Under the pieces are notes generated by a model. The model was given only the letters and a program-made list of their open reading frames with translations. It made no database searches and was not told where the DNA came from. From Oscillospiraceae bacterium (GTDB lineage Bacteria; Bacillota; Clostridia; Oscillospirales; Ruminococcaceae), in assembly GCA_021202155.1 (NCBI GenBank), contig JAJQDP010000008.1:1-44995 (forward strand): a stretch of 44,995 nt of DNA. The letters are read 5' to 3'. The translations under genes and the position numbers were made by a program. Each line of letters opens with the position of its first letter. Position 1 is the first letter of the stretch. Positions 16,893 through 25,164 of this stretch are shown in pieces.

Positions 16893-17708
16893 ATGGCAAA
16901 GAAAAAGAGGAGAAAGATAAGATATAAACGGCTGTTTACTATATTTCTGGTTATCGCTATGGTGATGGCGGGAAGCTGGATTTACAAGCATAAACAGGAA
17001 CTAGAAATTTTATTTTTCGATAATGAGGAGACCAAGGATTTAAACGAGCCCGAAGCTGAAATGCAGGAAGAGGTTGAGAAAATTCTGGTTGAGGCTGATA
17101 ACTCACAGGGTTTAACATTCCTCGCCGGAGTATTGGAGTACTCCCAATATCCCGATTATCCGACCGGCTGCGAAATCACAGCTCTATACATACTGCTCAA
17201 CTATTACGATGTGGATGTCACTATGGAAGAATTAGTAGAAGCTCTGCCAAAGGGTCCTTTCCCTTATTATGATGAAAACGGTGTGCGCTACGGGGCTAAT
17301 CCGGCAAAGGAATTTGTAGGCGACCCGAGGCTTGCAGATTCTTACGGTGTATTTAACGAACCTATCAGGGAGACAGCCGAGCAGTTCAAAACCGGTGCAA
17401 TAAGCAAAACCAGTGCTACACTTGATGACATCAAGGAGATAGTCTTATCCGGCAACCCAGTTATGGCTTGGTATACTACGAATATCGAAGCCGGAATTGA
17501 ATATCGTCAGGAATGGCTCGACTATGAGACAGGCGAGACGGTGCAATGGCCTGCATATGAACACGCTATTGTTATATATGGCTTTGACGAATTAAATAAC
17601 ATAATGTACAGTGACCCCAGCACAGGCAGTTCCGCCGCTGTTGGTTGGGACACCTTCAAGGAAGCGTTTGAGGAGCTTGGCGGGATGATTGTTTACTACG
17701 ACGAATAA
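16893..17708 (+). CDS. Membrane-anchored C39-like cysteine peptidase domain protein
   Basis: This 271-residue protein has a basic N-terminus, one membrane segment (about residues 13-28) and an extracytoplasmic papain-fold domain of the Peptidase_C39_2 type (about 75-270). The likely catalytic set is Q85, C93 (PTGCEITA), H224 (EHAIVIYGFD) and D241 (DPSTG). Such single-domain proteins are common surface proteins in Firmicutes; substrates are generally unknown. There is no ABC domain, so it is not a bacteriocin exporter. GGAGG lies 8 nt before ATG. It is transcribed alone from its own promoter and ends at a shared terminator. Confidence 0.82.
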   Translation: MAKKKRRKIRYKRLFTIFLVIAMVMAGSWIYKHKQELEILFFDNEETKDLNEPEAEMQEEVEKILVEADNSQGLTFLAGVLEYSQYPDYPTGCEITALYILLNYYDVDVTMEELVEALPKGPFPYYDENGVRYGANPAKEFVGDPRLADSYGVFNEPIRETAEQFKTGAISKTSATLDDIKEIVLSGNPVMAWYTTNIEAGIEYRQEWLDYETGETVQWPAYEHAIVIYGFDELNNIMYSDPSTGSSAAVGWDTFKEAFEELGGMIVYYDE

Positions 17709-17711
17709 AAA

Positions 17712-17752
17712 AATGGCTCGGTGGGGATTCCACTGAGCCGGTATTTTTATGC
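17712..17752. terminator. Bidirectional terminator between the C39-like gene and asnB
   Basis: GGCTCGGTGG-GGATT-CCACTGAGCC forms a 10-bp stem with one G-U pair, flanked by A-runs on the left and T-runs on the right. It can therefore stop transcription from both convergent genes. Confidence 0.85.
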
Positions 17753-17755
17753 TTG

Positions 17756-19336
17756 TTACTCTCCGCTGGCACCGTAGTTCGAGAGGACTCGGGCGGAGGG
17801 GTCGTTGACGTTGCAGCCTTCCCACTCCTTGTTCGGCATCCAGAAGTCTACAACCATTTCAGCGTTGCCGGAGTAGTACTTCTCGAAGATTTCACGGTAG
17901 AGTAACGACTCCTTTGTGAAGGGCTTGGCAAAAGTATATTTATCACAGAGTGATTCAAACTCTTCGTCGGAATAGGTCTCCTCGGCATACTCTTTCAGGT
18001 AATCGACCATCGAGTGACCGACGGCGTCGGAGAAGGCGGCTTTTTCACGGTAGAGAATGTCATGCGGGAGATAGTCACCCTCGAAGGCGTGTCTGAGTAG
18101 ATACTTGCCCTTGCCGTAGGTGTTGAGCTTCATTTCCGGATCAACCGCCATGACGTACTTGACGAAGTCAAGATCTCCAAATGGAACTCTCGCCTCAAGA
18201 GAGTTTACGGATATACATCTGTCGGCTCTCAGAACGTCGTACATGTGGAGCTCGTGAACACGCTTCTCTGCTTCTTTCTGGAACGCTTCTGCATCAGGAG
18301 CGAAGTCGGTGTATTTGTAGCCGAAGAGCTCGTCCGAAATCTCGCCGGTCAGAAGGACACGAATGTCGGTGTTCTCGTGAATCCACTTGCAGAGAAGATA
18401 CATGCCCATACTGGCGCGGATTGTTGTTATATCGTAAGTGCCCAGAAGCTCGATAACCGTCTCAAGAGAGCTTAGAACTATCTCTTTGTTGATGATTACC
18501 TCCGTGTGGTCGCTGTGGATGTAATCGGCGACCTGCTTGGCATACTTGAGGTCGATTGCGTCCTCGCTCATGCCTATCGCGAAGGTGCGGATAGGCTTAT
18601 CCGAATATCTCTGAGCGACAGCACAGACGAGTGACGAGTCAAGCCCTCCCGACAGGAGGAAGCCCACCTTCGCATCTGCTACAAGCCTCTTCTTGATCCC
18701 CTTTGTTAATTTGTCGTGGATGCTCCGGCAGACCTCGTCGAGGTCAGCCTTTATAACACCCTCAGGCTTGGATATGTCGCAGTAGCTGATGAACTCCCCC
18801 GCCTTGTAATAGTGCCCTGGCGGGAAGGGCATGACTCTTTCGCATATGGGCACGAGGTTTTTGGGCTCGCTGGCGAAAACTATTGCACCGTCGCGGTCAT
18901 AGCCGTAGTAGAGCGGTCTAATACCAATCGGATCTCTGGCGGCGATAAATTCTTTGGTTCTTCCGTCAAAGAGAACCATTGCAAACTCAGCATCAAGCAT
19001 CGGAAACATGTCAGTTCCGTACTCGAAATATAGTGGAAGAATAATCTCGCAGTCAGAGCCGCTCTTGAATTTGTAGCCCTTCTTTATAAGCTCTTCTTTG
19101 AGAGTTTCAAAGCCATAGAGCTCGCCGTTGCAGACCACATATGAGCCGTCAAGCTCGAACGGTTGCATTCCTTCGGGAGTCAAACCCATGATTGAGAGGC
19201 GGTGGAAGCCCAAAAGTCCACTTCCGGTATCAATTATTCTTGAATCGTCGGGACCGCGGGAAATAGTTTTGTTAAAGCCTTTTTTAAACTCCGAAAAAGA
19301 GACACCGCTTTTACAGTAACCCATTATCGAACACAT
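17756..19336 (-). CDS. asnB: Asparagine synthase (glutamine-hydrolysing)
   Basis: This 526-residue AsnB converts aspartate, glutamine and ATP to asparagine. The N-terminal glutaminase domain requires Met-Cys at its start; the start at ATG 19336 gives MCSIMGYC with Cys2 as nucleophile. GGAGAG lies about 9 nt upstream. A 23-residue upstream extension in the open frame would bury Cys2 and is rejected. The synthetase domain contains the PP-loop SGGLDSS. The gene follows an asparagine T-box leader and lies next to amt-glnB and glnN, consistent with a nitrogen-assimilation cluster. Confidence 0.94.
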   Translation of the reverse strand: MCSIMGYCKSGVSFSEFKKGFNKTISRGPDDSRIIDTGSGLLGFHRLSIMGLTPEGMQPFELDGSYVVCNGELYGFETLKEELIKKGYKFKSGSDCEIILPLYFEYGTDMFPMLDAEFAMVLFDGRTKEFIAARDPIGIRPLYYGYDRDGAIVFASEPKNLVPICERVMPFPPGHYYKAGEFISYCDISKPEGVIKADLDEVCRSIHDKLTKGIKKRLVADAKVGFLLSGGLDSSLVCAVAQRYSDKPIRTFAIGMSEDAIDLKYAKQVADYIHSDHTEVIINKEIVLSSLETVIELLGTYDITTIRASMGMYLLCKWIHENTDIRVLLTGEISDELFGYKYTDFAPDAEAFQKEAEKRVHELHMYDVLRADRCISVNSLEARVPFGDLDFVKYVMAVDPEMKLNTYGKGKYLLRHAFEGDYLPHDILYREKAAFSDAVGHSMVDYLKEYAEETYSDEEFESLCDKYTFAKPFTKESLLYREIFEKYYSGNAEMVVDFWMPNKEWEGCNVNDPSARVLSNYGASGE

Positions 19337-19364
19337 AAATACATCTCTCCTATCTACAAAACTG

Positions 19365-19663
19365 CCCTTGGCAATTTCGTATTGAGTCAGCATTCGATAG
19401 GGCAAGTGCTGTTACTCGCGGTGCCACCTATCTTTTCAGTCATGTAAGCTTAGCTTACAACTTCTCCGGGCTTCAATCAAAGCCCTTCCCTATTAACGCA
19501 GGGATTACGGCGCACCTACTAAGATTAAATCTTTTCAGATTGCAACTTACCCGGGGTTACCTCTGCGGCGCATATCTATGCACTCTCAGCTGTTTGTGAC
19601 AAACAATGCATTTCTCTTTGAAACTGTTTGCCGCAGGGCATATCCGAGTTCAAACGCTTTTAG
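19365..19663 (-). promoter_or_regulatory. Asparagine T-box riboswitch upstream of asnB
   Basis: On the minus strand the conserved T-box AGGTGGCACCGCG lies at 19429-19417. GATAGG ahead of it and CCTATC after it can close the antiterminator. TGCCCT and AGGGCA followed by TTTT (around 19362-19405) form the competing terminator. The base of stem I is ACTCGG/CCGGGT, followed by CTGCGGC/GCCGCAG. In the internal loop between them the 3' strand reads GGTAACCC, so the specifier codon is AAC (19558-19556), asparagine. A stem III hairpin GGGCTT/AAGCCC follows. A TATAAT at 19675-19670 with a weak -35 could start the RNA near 19663. Confidence 0.92.
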
Positions 19664-19686
19664 GAAAATATTATATTAGGGATAAG

Positions 19687-21420
19687 TTACTCAACGTCCT
19701 GGAGTGCGTCGAAGCCTTCCTCGCCGGTTCTTACCTTGACAACATTCTCAACGTCATAGACGAAGATCTTGCCGTCGCCGATATGACCGGTGTAAAGAAC
19801 CTTCTTGGCAGTTTCGATGACGTGACGAACAGGAATCTTGGAAACTACGATGTCAACCTGAACCTTCGGGAGGAGATTCGTCTCAACCGCAACGCCTCTG
19901 TAATACTCAGGCTTACCACCCTGCTGACCACAGCCCAGAACGTGGGTAACGGTCATACCGGTGATACCGAGGCTCATCATAGCGTGCTTGAGCTCGTCAA
20001 ACTTGGACTCCTTGCAGATAATCTCGACCTTGGTGAACTTGGGCGACTCGCCGTCCTCAGTGAAGGCGGGAACCTTCTTGACGGGAATTGCCTCAGCAAC
20101 CGGTACATCGGATGCTACAGCTACGATACCGTCGGCAGGAGCGTATGAGGAATACTTGCTGACAGCCGGAACAAAGTCAGGATATGCGCTGGGAAGACCG
20201 TGCTCACTGATGTCGAGACCGGCAACCTCATCCTCGGCGGATGCTCTCAAGCCGTTAAACTTTTTAATCAGTGCAAAAGTTATTACCATCATGACAACGG
20301 CATAGATAGCTACGGTGACGACGCCGATAGCCTGGATTCCCAACTGCTTGACAGAACCCGTGTAGAAGAGACCCGAAAGTCCCGCAGGAGCGTTAGGATT
20401 CGCCAAGAGTCCTACAGCCAATGTTCCCCATACGCCGTTTGCCATGTGTACGCCAACGGCACCGACGGGATCATCGATGTGAAGCTTGAGATCCAAGACC
20501 TCGACTACGACAACAACCAAGATACCGGAAACAATTCCGACGATTGATGCGCCGAGTGCGTCCAAAGCATCACATCCAGCCGTGATACCTACGAGTCCTG
20601 CCAGAGAAGCATTCAAGCACATCGAGACATCAGGCTTTCCGTTCTTGACCCATGTGAATATCATGGTCGTAACAGTCGCAACAGCGGGTGCTATTGTGGT
20701 GGTAAGGAAGATGGAGGCAAGTTCGGATGCAGTTGTTGCAGCCGCTCCGTTGAATCCATACCAGCCGAGCCAAAGAATGAACACGCCGAGTGCGCCGAGA
20801 GTTATCGAATGTCCGGGAATGGCGTTGACCTTGGTCACTTTGCCGTTCTCGTCCTTGACATACTTGCCGATACGGGGACCTAAGAAGATTGCGCCAACCA
20901 AAGCGGCGAGACCGCCGACCATATGAATAGCGCAGGAGCCAGCATAGTCGTGGAAGCCTAAGCTTGAAAGCCAGCCGCCGCCCCAGATCCAGTGTGCCTC
21001 AATCGGGTAAACGAATAAGGAAATCACTGCCGAATAGATGCAGTATGCCGAGAACTTGGTTCTCTCCGCCATGGCTCCCGAAACGATGGTTGCGGTTGTG
21101 GCGCAGAAAACGAGGTTGAATACGAATGTGGATGCTCCGGTGAAGCTTCCGTCTGCCGGCGAAGCAATAAATTCCTTGAAGTTCGTCCACAGATCCATGT
21201 TGGGAAGCCCGATGAGACCGAAGAGTGTGTCCTCACCCATCATGAGCGTGTAGCCCAGAAGTGAGAATACAACCGTTCCGATACAGAAGTCCATCAGGTT
21301 CTTCATGATGATGTTTCCGGCGTTCTTTGCCCTCGTAAAGCCGGTTTCTACCATCGCGAATCCTGCCTGCATCCAAAATACCAAAGCGGCTCCGATCAAA
21401 AACCAAAATTCTACTGTCAT
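19687..21420 (-). CDS. Ammonium transporter Amt fused to a PII domain
   Basis: This 577-residue protein has an AmtB-type channel (about residues 1-405) with both pore histidines present (in SCAIHMVGG and GAVGVHMANG). A linker of about 55 residues follows, then a complete PII (GlnB/GlnK) domain (about 460-577). PII motifs GITGMTVT and GDGKIFV and the C-terminal RTGE are intact. Free PII proteins plug Amt channels and sense 2-oxoglutarate and ATP/ADP; here regulator and channel are one chain. The T-loop reads EYYRGVAVETNLLPK, so the tyrosine uridylylated in enterobacteria (RGAEY) is replaced. GGGGGA precedes ATG. It lies 88 bp downstream of glnN and probably shares its transcript. Confidence 0.92.
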   Translation of the reverse strand: MTVEFWFLIGAALVFWMQAGFAMVETGFTRAKNAGNIIMKNLMDFCIGTVVFSLLGYTLMMGEDTLFGLIGLPNMDLWTNFKEFIASPADGSFTGASTFVFNLVFCATTATIVSGAMAERTKFSAYCIYSAVISLFVYPIEAHWIWGGGWLSSLGFHDYAGSCAIHMVGGLAALVGAIFLGPRIGKYVKDENGKVTKVNAIPGHSITLGALGVFILWLGWYGFNGAAATTASELASIFLTTTIAPAVATVTTMIFTWVKNGKPDVSMCLNASLAGLVGITAGCDALDALGASIVGIVSGILVVVVVEVLDLKLHIDDPVGAVGVHMANGVWGTLAVGLLANPNAPAGLSGLFYTGSVKQLGIQAIGVVTVAIYAVVMMVITFALIKKFNGLRASAEDEVAGLDISEHGLPSAYPDFVPAVSKYSSYAPADGIVAVASDVPVAEAIPVKKVPAFTEDGESPKFTKVEIICKESKFDELKHAMMSLGITGMTVTHVLGCGQQGGKPEYYRGVAVETNLLPKVQVDIVVSKIPVRHVIETAKKVLYTGHIGDGKIFVYDVENVVKVRTGEEGFDALQDVE

Positions 21421-21453
21421 TGTCTTTTCCCCCTTGTTGAATTAGGTTTCGCT

Positions 21454-21484
21454 ACAGGATTAAGAGGGTATTCTTAAATCCTGT
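21454..21484 (-). promoter_or_regulatory. Hairpin between glnN and amt
   Basis: ACAGGATTTAAGA and TCTTAATCCTGT (read on the minus strand) pair over about 12 bp with a single bulge. No T-run follows, so this is more likely an RNA processing or stability element than a terminator. Confidence 0.45.
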
Positions 21485-21508
21485 TGCGTCGCCCGAAAAG
21501 AAAAGTAT

Positions 21509-23605
21509 TTATCTCACCCCGAACAGAAGATCTCCGTAAGTCGGGAATGGCCAATAGCTCTTGGCGGTTACTGTTTCCGCCTCGTCACAAGGTGCTCTTA
21601 AAGCATCCATCTTAGGAATTATCTCATCCTTGATGAACATTGCCGCCTCTGTGACGTCTGTCAACTTCTTATATCCTGCAATCGCTTCCTCAAGCTCGTC
21701 GGTTGCGCAATCAATCTTGTCTTCCAAAGCGGCAAGCTTAGAAATAAGCTTTGTCTCATATCCGCAAGCAGCATCGGGAGCGGCTTTCTTCTTAGCGTTG
21801 AGAGTCTTTGCAAGGTCAGCCTCGTACTCGCTCACTGCAGGCATAATCTCTTTTCTCGCCATGTTGAGCATGGTCTCAGCTTCGATATGTACAGTCTTGT
21901 GGTAGTTCTCAAGGAGAATCTCATAGCGGGACTCAAGCTCAGGCTTAGAATAAACCTTATGTCTGGTGAGCATATCCACATTCTTCTCATCAAGAAGCTT
22001 GGGCATTGCGTCGGGAGTAGTCTTGAGGTTCGAGAGTCCTCTTACCTCGGTAGCCTCCTTGATCCAGGCGTCATCATAGCCGTTGCCGTTGAAGATGATT
22101 CTCTTGTGATCCTTGATGGTCTTCTTGATCATCTCGTGAAGTGCGGTCTCGAAATCATCTACGCCCTCAAGTCTGTCAGCGTAAATCTTAAGAGATTCAG
22201 CAACTGCGGAGTTGAGCATAATGTTTGCGCAAGCGATACTGTTGGAAGAACCGAGCATTCTGAACTCGAACTTATTGCCGGTGAAAGCGAACGGTGAGGT
22301 TCTGTTACGGTCGGTAGTATCGCGGAAGAACTTAGGAAGTACATGAACGCCTAACTTCATGACAGTCTTCTCAGCTCCGTTATAAGGAGTATCGTTCTCG
22401 ATAGCGTCGAGGACTGCGGTGAGCTCGTCGCCCAAGAACATTGAAATTACTGCCGGAGGAGCTTCATTGGCTCCAAGTCTGTGGTCATTGCCAGCGGTTG
22501 CTACTGAAAGTCTCAGAAGATCCTGATAATCGTCTACTGCCTTGATTACAGCGCAGAGGAACAGCAGGAACTGAGCGTTCTCGTAAGGAGTTTCGCCGGG
22601 AGTGAGAAGGTTGACTCCTGTATCGGTAGCAAGCGACCAGTTGTTGTGCTTGCCTGAACCGTTGACGCCTGCGAACGGCTTCTCATGAAGGAGGCATACA
22701 AGGCCATGCCTGTCTGCAACCTTCTGCATTATCTCCATTGTAAGCTGGTTATTATCGGTTGCGATATTAGTTGTAGAGTAAACGGGTGCGAGCTCATGCT
22801 GAGCAGGTGCAACCTCGTTGTGTTCAGTCTTAGCAAGGATTCCAAGCTTCCAAAGCTCCTCATTGAGGTCTTCCATATAAGCGGCGACTCTCGGCTTGAT
22901 AACGCCGAAGTAGTGGTCGTCGAGCTCCTGACCCTTGGGTGCAGGTGCACCGAAGAGGGTTCTGCCGGTGAAGATGAGGTCTTTGCGCTTATTGTACATC
23001 TCCTTATCGACAAGGAAGTACTCCTGCTCAGGTCCGACGGAAGTCTTGACACACTTTACATCGGTATTGCCGAAGAGCTTGAGAATTCTCAGAGCCTGCT
23101 TATTGAGAGCCTGCATTGAGCGAAGTAAAGGAGTCTTCTTGTCAAGTGCTTCGCCGCCATAGGAGCAGAAAGCAGTTGGAATGCAGAGCGTCTTGCCCTT
23201 GATGAAGGCATATGAAGTCGGATCCCAAGCGGTGTAGCCTCTTGCTTCAAAAGTAGCTCTAAGTCCACCGGACGGGAAGGAAGAAGCATCAGGCTCGCCC
23301 TTAATGAGCTCCTTGCCGGAAAATTCCATCAGAACTCCTCCGTCAGGTGCGGGAGAAATAAATGAGTCGTGCTTTTCGGCAGTGATGCCGGTCAACGGCT
23401 GGAACCAGTGGGTGAAGTGGGTTGCGCCGTTTTCAACTGCCCAGTCCTTCATTGCCTGCGCTACGGCATCAGCAACCTCGAGATCAAGTCTTGCACCCTC
23501 GACGATGGTCTTGTTCAGGGAATTATAGACTTTCGACGAGAGTCTTGCTTTCATCTCGCGGTCGTCAAATACCATACATCCAAAATACTCGGGTATCTTT
23601 TTCAT
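21509..23605 (-). CDS. glnN: Glutamine synthetase type III
   Basis: This 698-residue protein is a GSIII (GlnN) enzyme, about 250 residues longer than GSI and typical of Bacteroidetes, cyanobacteria and rumen or gut clostridia. It makes glutamine from glutamate and ammonium. Visible family features include THWFQPLTG and KHDSF near the N-terminus, the [19 protein letters not shown] block, [11 protein letters not shown], and GSGKHNNWS in the active-site region. ATG at 23605 is preceded by AAAGGAG; a longer frame to 23695 would run through the leader hairpins. The leader contains an attenuator. Amt-PII and asnB follow on the same strand. Confidence 0.95.
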   Translation of the reverse strand: MKKIPEYFGCMVFDDREMKARLSSKVYNSLNKTIVEGARLDLEVADAVAQAMKDWAVENGATHFTHWFQPLTGITAEKHDSFISPAPDGGVLMEFSGKELIKGEPDASSFPSGGLRATFEARGYTAWDPTSYAFIKGKTLCIPTAFCSYGGEALDKKTPLLRSMQALNKQALRILKLFGNTDVKCVKTSVGPEQEYFLVDKEMYNKRKDLIFTGRTLFGAPAPKGQELDDHYFGVIKPRVAAYMEDLNEELWKLGILAKTEHNEVAPAQHELAPVYSTTNIATDNNQLTMEIMQKVADRHGLVCLLHEKPFAGVNGSGKHNNWSLATDTGVNLLTPGETPYENAQFLLFLCAVIKAVDDYQDLLRLSVATAGNDHRLGANEAPPAVISMFLGDELTAVLDAIENDTPYNGAEKTVMKLGVHVLPKFFRDTTDRNRTSPFAFTGNKFEFRMLGSSNSIACANIMLNSAVAESLKIYADRLEGVDDFETALHEMIKKTIKDHKRIIFNGNGYDDAWIKEATEVRGLSNLKTTPDAMPKLLDEKNVDMLTRHKVYSKPELESRYEILLENYHKTVHIEAETMLNMARKEIMPAVSEYEADLAKTLNAKKKAAPDAACGYETKLISKLAALEDKIDCATDELEEAIAGYKKLTDVTEAAMFIKDEIIPKMDALRAPCDEAETVTAKSYWPFPTYGDLLFGVR

Positions 23606-23630
23606 GTGAAACGCTCCTTTTAGATATTTT

Positions 23631-23666
23631 CGGGATACAATACTGATGGTTGTATTGGGTGTCCCG
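23631..23666 (-). promoter_or_regulatory. Second leader hairpin of glnN
   Basis: On the minus strand CGGG/CCCG and ATACAA/TTGTAT pair, leaving a 7-nt bulge that contains CACCCA. The segment CCCAATAC within it is the exact complement of GTATTGGG in the loop of the upstream terminator, so the two structures can interact or exclude each other. Confidence 0.5.
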
Positions 23667-23672
23667 CTTAAC

Positions 23673-23723
23673 AAAAAAGGCGTCCTTGGGAACATCCCAA
23701 TACGGGGTTCTCAAAGACGTCTT
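23673..23723 (-). terminator. Promoter-proximal attenuator in the glnN leader
   Basis: On the minus strand a 17-bp stem pairs 23723-23707 with 23693-23677 using a few G-U pairs and is followed by six T (23678-23673). It begins only about 10 nt after the expected transcription start. No coding region lies between promoter and hairpin, so it acts before glnN, as an attenuator or a 5' stability element. Confidence 0.75.
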
Positions 23724-23738
23724 TGCCTTATGCGTTAC

Positions 23739-23766
23739 ATTATACTCGTAAAAATCTTTTTGTCAA
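23739..23766 (-). promoter_or_regulatory. Promoter of glnN
   Basis: TTGACA (23766-23761), a 16-nt spacer and TATAAT (23744-23739), read on the minus strand, form a near-perfect vegetative promoter. It is not a sigma-54 (GG-N10-GC) type. Confidence 0.82.
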
Positions 23767-23850
23767 CGCTTTTTTGAATTTTCGCCCTTTAGACGAAAGA
23801 AAGCGGGTTTTGTTAAACGCATTTAAGTCGTTTTGCATAAAAATTTTAGC

Positions 23851-24501
23851 TCAGATTTTCACTTGGTAATCGACATGAGCGTTTTCTGAGATTTCAAGAC
23901 TTTCGGAGTATTCAACTCTCCCAATCTCGCAACCGTCACCAATCTTTACATTAGCACCACGGACAACGTCAGCTTTGACAAGCTCAAGACTTATCTCGTC
24001 GCCCTCGATAGTGCCGATTTCAGCGGGTTTTATTCTCTTTTTGAAGAACCCGCGTACTTCCTTGGGAGCTATTTTAATGATTCCGCCACCTATTTCATTG
24101 GCTTTTACATCACCGTCAAACGTGATTCTTATTTCATCGCCGTTAATAAGTCCATTGATATTTGCCACACCGACAATAATGACTTTCTCGCCTGAAATAT
24201 TACCATCAGCCGTGATTGCACCGGCAAGGCTGACTTTTCCATCAGCCTCTATGCTTTTGACATTTGCGGCACCGGCAAGATCGCAGCTTCCGCATTTTAC
24301 ATCGCCGTCAACCCGACCGGAGCCGGAGATTTTGAACTCGCCCGTGCATTCTACAGAACCTGCAACATGCCCTGAACCTGAAACCTCAAAGTTCTGGCAC
24401 TTGACATCTGATGTCACCTTGCCTGCACCGCTTATGCTTATGTTTTTATACTCCCCGCCAGCTACATTGCAGGCTCCACTGATACGTACTGAATCTGCCA
24501 T
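23851..24501 (-). CDS. Bactofilin-like polymer-forming protein (YhbE/YhbF type)
   Basis: The 216-residue protein consists mostly of short repeated strands such as VSGSGHVAGSVEC and ISGSGRVDGDVKC, the right-handed beta-helix pattern of bactofilins, which assemble into filaments or surface scaffolds. The repeat region covers about residues 1-140. A basic stretch, FFKKRIKP, interrupts it before a second repeat block (about 165-216). Bactofilins usually have one block of 100-120 residues, so the two-block form is longer than usual. The gene lies 4 bp after the YhbD-like gene; a yhbD-yhbE-yhbF order is known in Bacillus subtilis. Confidence 0.82.
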   Translation of the reverse strand: MADSVRISGACNVAGGEYKNISISGAGKVTSDVKCQNFEVSGSGHVAGSVECTGEFKISGSGRVDGDVKCGSCDLAGAANVKSIEADGKVSLAGAITADGNISGEKVIIVGVANINGLINGDEIRITFDGDVKANEIGGGIIKIAPKEVRGFFKKRIKPAEIGTIEGDEISLELVKADVVRGANVKIGDGCEIGRVEYSESLEISENAHVDYQVKI

Positions 24502-24505
24502 TATA

Positions 24506-24907
24506 CTATTCCTCCTGAGATTTATTTATTACTGTGTTGTAGCCTGAGATAAGCTCCGTCAAGTCCCTCTCATCGTTGCCTATCCTGACGATGACCGAAA
24601 CAATATCGGATATGTTTATCTCTTTTGACCAGTGCTTGGAATTGATGATGAGCTTCGCTTCATGCTCGGTCTTCCCCTGAAGCTCTTTTGCAATCTGTTC
24701 AAGCGGAACTTCGTCCTTGCGGGCGATTATCGCCTCGATACGCTCGCAGATTTGCTCCTCATCAAAAAATGTCTCCTGCCCTGTGTAGGTGGACTTCTTG
24801 ACAAGCCAGTCATCGGGGATGAGTCCCATCCGCTTCCAGCGATAAAGGGTGCCGTATGAGATGTTGTACTTGTTCAGAAGTTCTTTTTTGGATATTAAGC
24901 CGCTCAA
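24506..24907 (-). CDS. YhbD-like (DUF4004) HTH regulator
   Basis: This 133-residue protein has an N-terminal MerR-like helix-turn-helix (KKELLNKYNISYGTLYRWKR) and a helical C-terminal part, resembling B. subtilis YhbD (DUF4004). The start is TTG at 24907, because GGGGAG lies 7 nt upstream. The longer frame from ATG 24958 has no such signal. The gene sits in front of a bactofilin gene, as yhbD sits in front of yhbE-yhbF. Its promoter carries a perfect 20-bp inverted repeat, so it is a good candidate for autoregulation. Confidence 0.8.
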   Translation of the reverse strand: MSGLISKKELLNKYNISYGTLYRWKRMGLIPDDWLVKKSTYTGQETFFDEEQICERIEAIIARKDEVPLEQIAKELQGKTEHEAKLIINSKHWSKEINISDIVSVIVRIGNDERDLTELISGYNTVINKSQEE

Positions 24908-25003
24908 GTTATCACTCCCCTCTTCATTACCTGAGAAGCCTAAGCCGCCAAGTGGCAAAAGCGGCTTTAAGCTTCCAAGGCTTCGGATGAAACGGTGCTT
25001 TTT

Positions 25004-25050
25004 CGTAACAATGTTATGTTACACTTAGATTGTAACATAACATTGTTACG
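25004..25050 (-). promoter_or_regulatory. Perfect 20-bp inverted repeat operator
   Basis: Arms at 25004-25023 and 25031-25050 are exact reverse complements, with a 7-bp spacer CTTAGAT. Each arm itself holds GTAACA and TGTTAC, giving four half-sites. One arm lies in the -35/-10 spacer of the YhbD-like gene promoter and the other covers the start-site region. A DNA-bound dimer or tetramer here would control the yhbD-bactofilin pair. Confidence 0.85.
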
Positions 25051-25057
25051 ATGTCAA
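25029..25057 (-). promoter_or_regulatory. Promoter of the yhbD-bactofilin pair
   Basis: Read on the minus strand, TTGACA (25057-25052), a 17-nt spacer and TACAAT (25034-25029) form the promoter, overlapped by the 20-bp inverted repeat. Confidence 0.8.
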
Positions 25058-25097
25058 TAGGCAAATGCAGATTTTTGAAAAAATTTATTCAGGCATC

Positions 25098-25146
25098 AAA
25101 AAAGGCGGAAACGTTCCGCCTTTTTGCGGGCGGATAATATCCGCCC
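25098..25146 (-). terminator. Terminator of metQNI with a second hairpin
   Basis: AAAGGCGGAA-ACG-TTCCGCCTTT (25101-25123), bounded by A- and T-runs, is a bidirectional-looking terminator. It is preceded on the minus strand by a second perfect hairpin GGGCGGAT-AAT-ATCCGCCC extended by one base pair (25128-25146), just past the metI stop codon. Confidence 0.85.
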
Positions 25147-25164
25147 CTGCAGTAATTGTGCAAA

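Noticed and set aside
16893-17708. Bacteriocin-processing C39 exporter
   Set aside because: The protein has a C39-like domain but no ABC or membrane-exporter domain, and no small leader-peptide gene lies nearby.
19337-19405. N-terminal extension of AsnB
   Set aside because: It would move the nucleophile Cys from position 2 and runs into the T-box terminator region; ATG 19336 has a ribosome site.
23606-23695. N-terminal extension of GlnN
   Set aside because: The extension is the leader RNA with two hairpins, and the ribosome site lies before the ATG at 23605.
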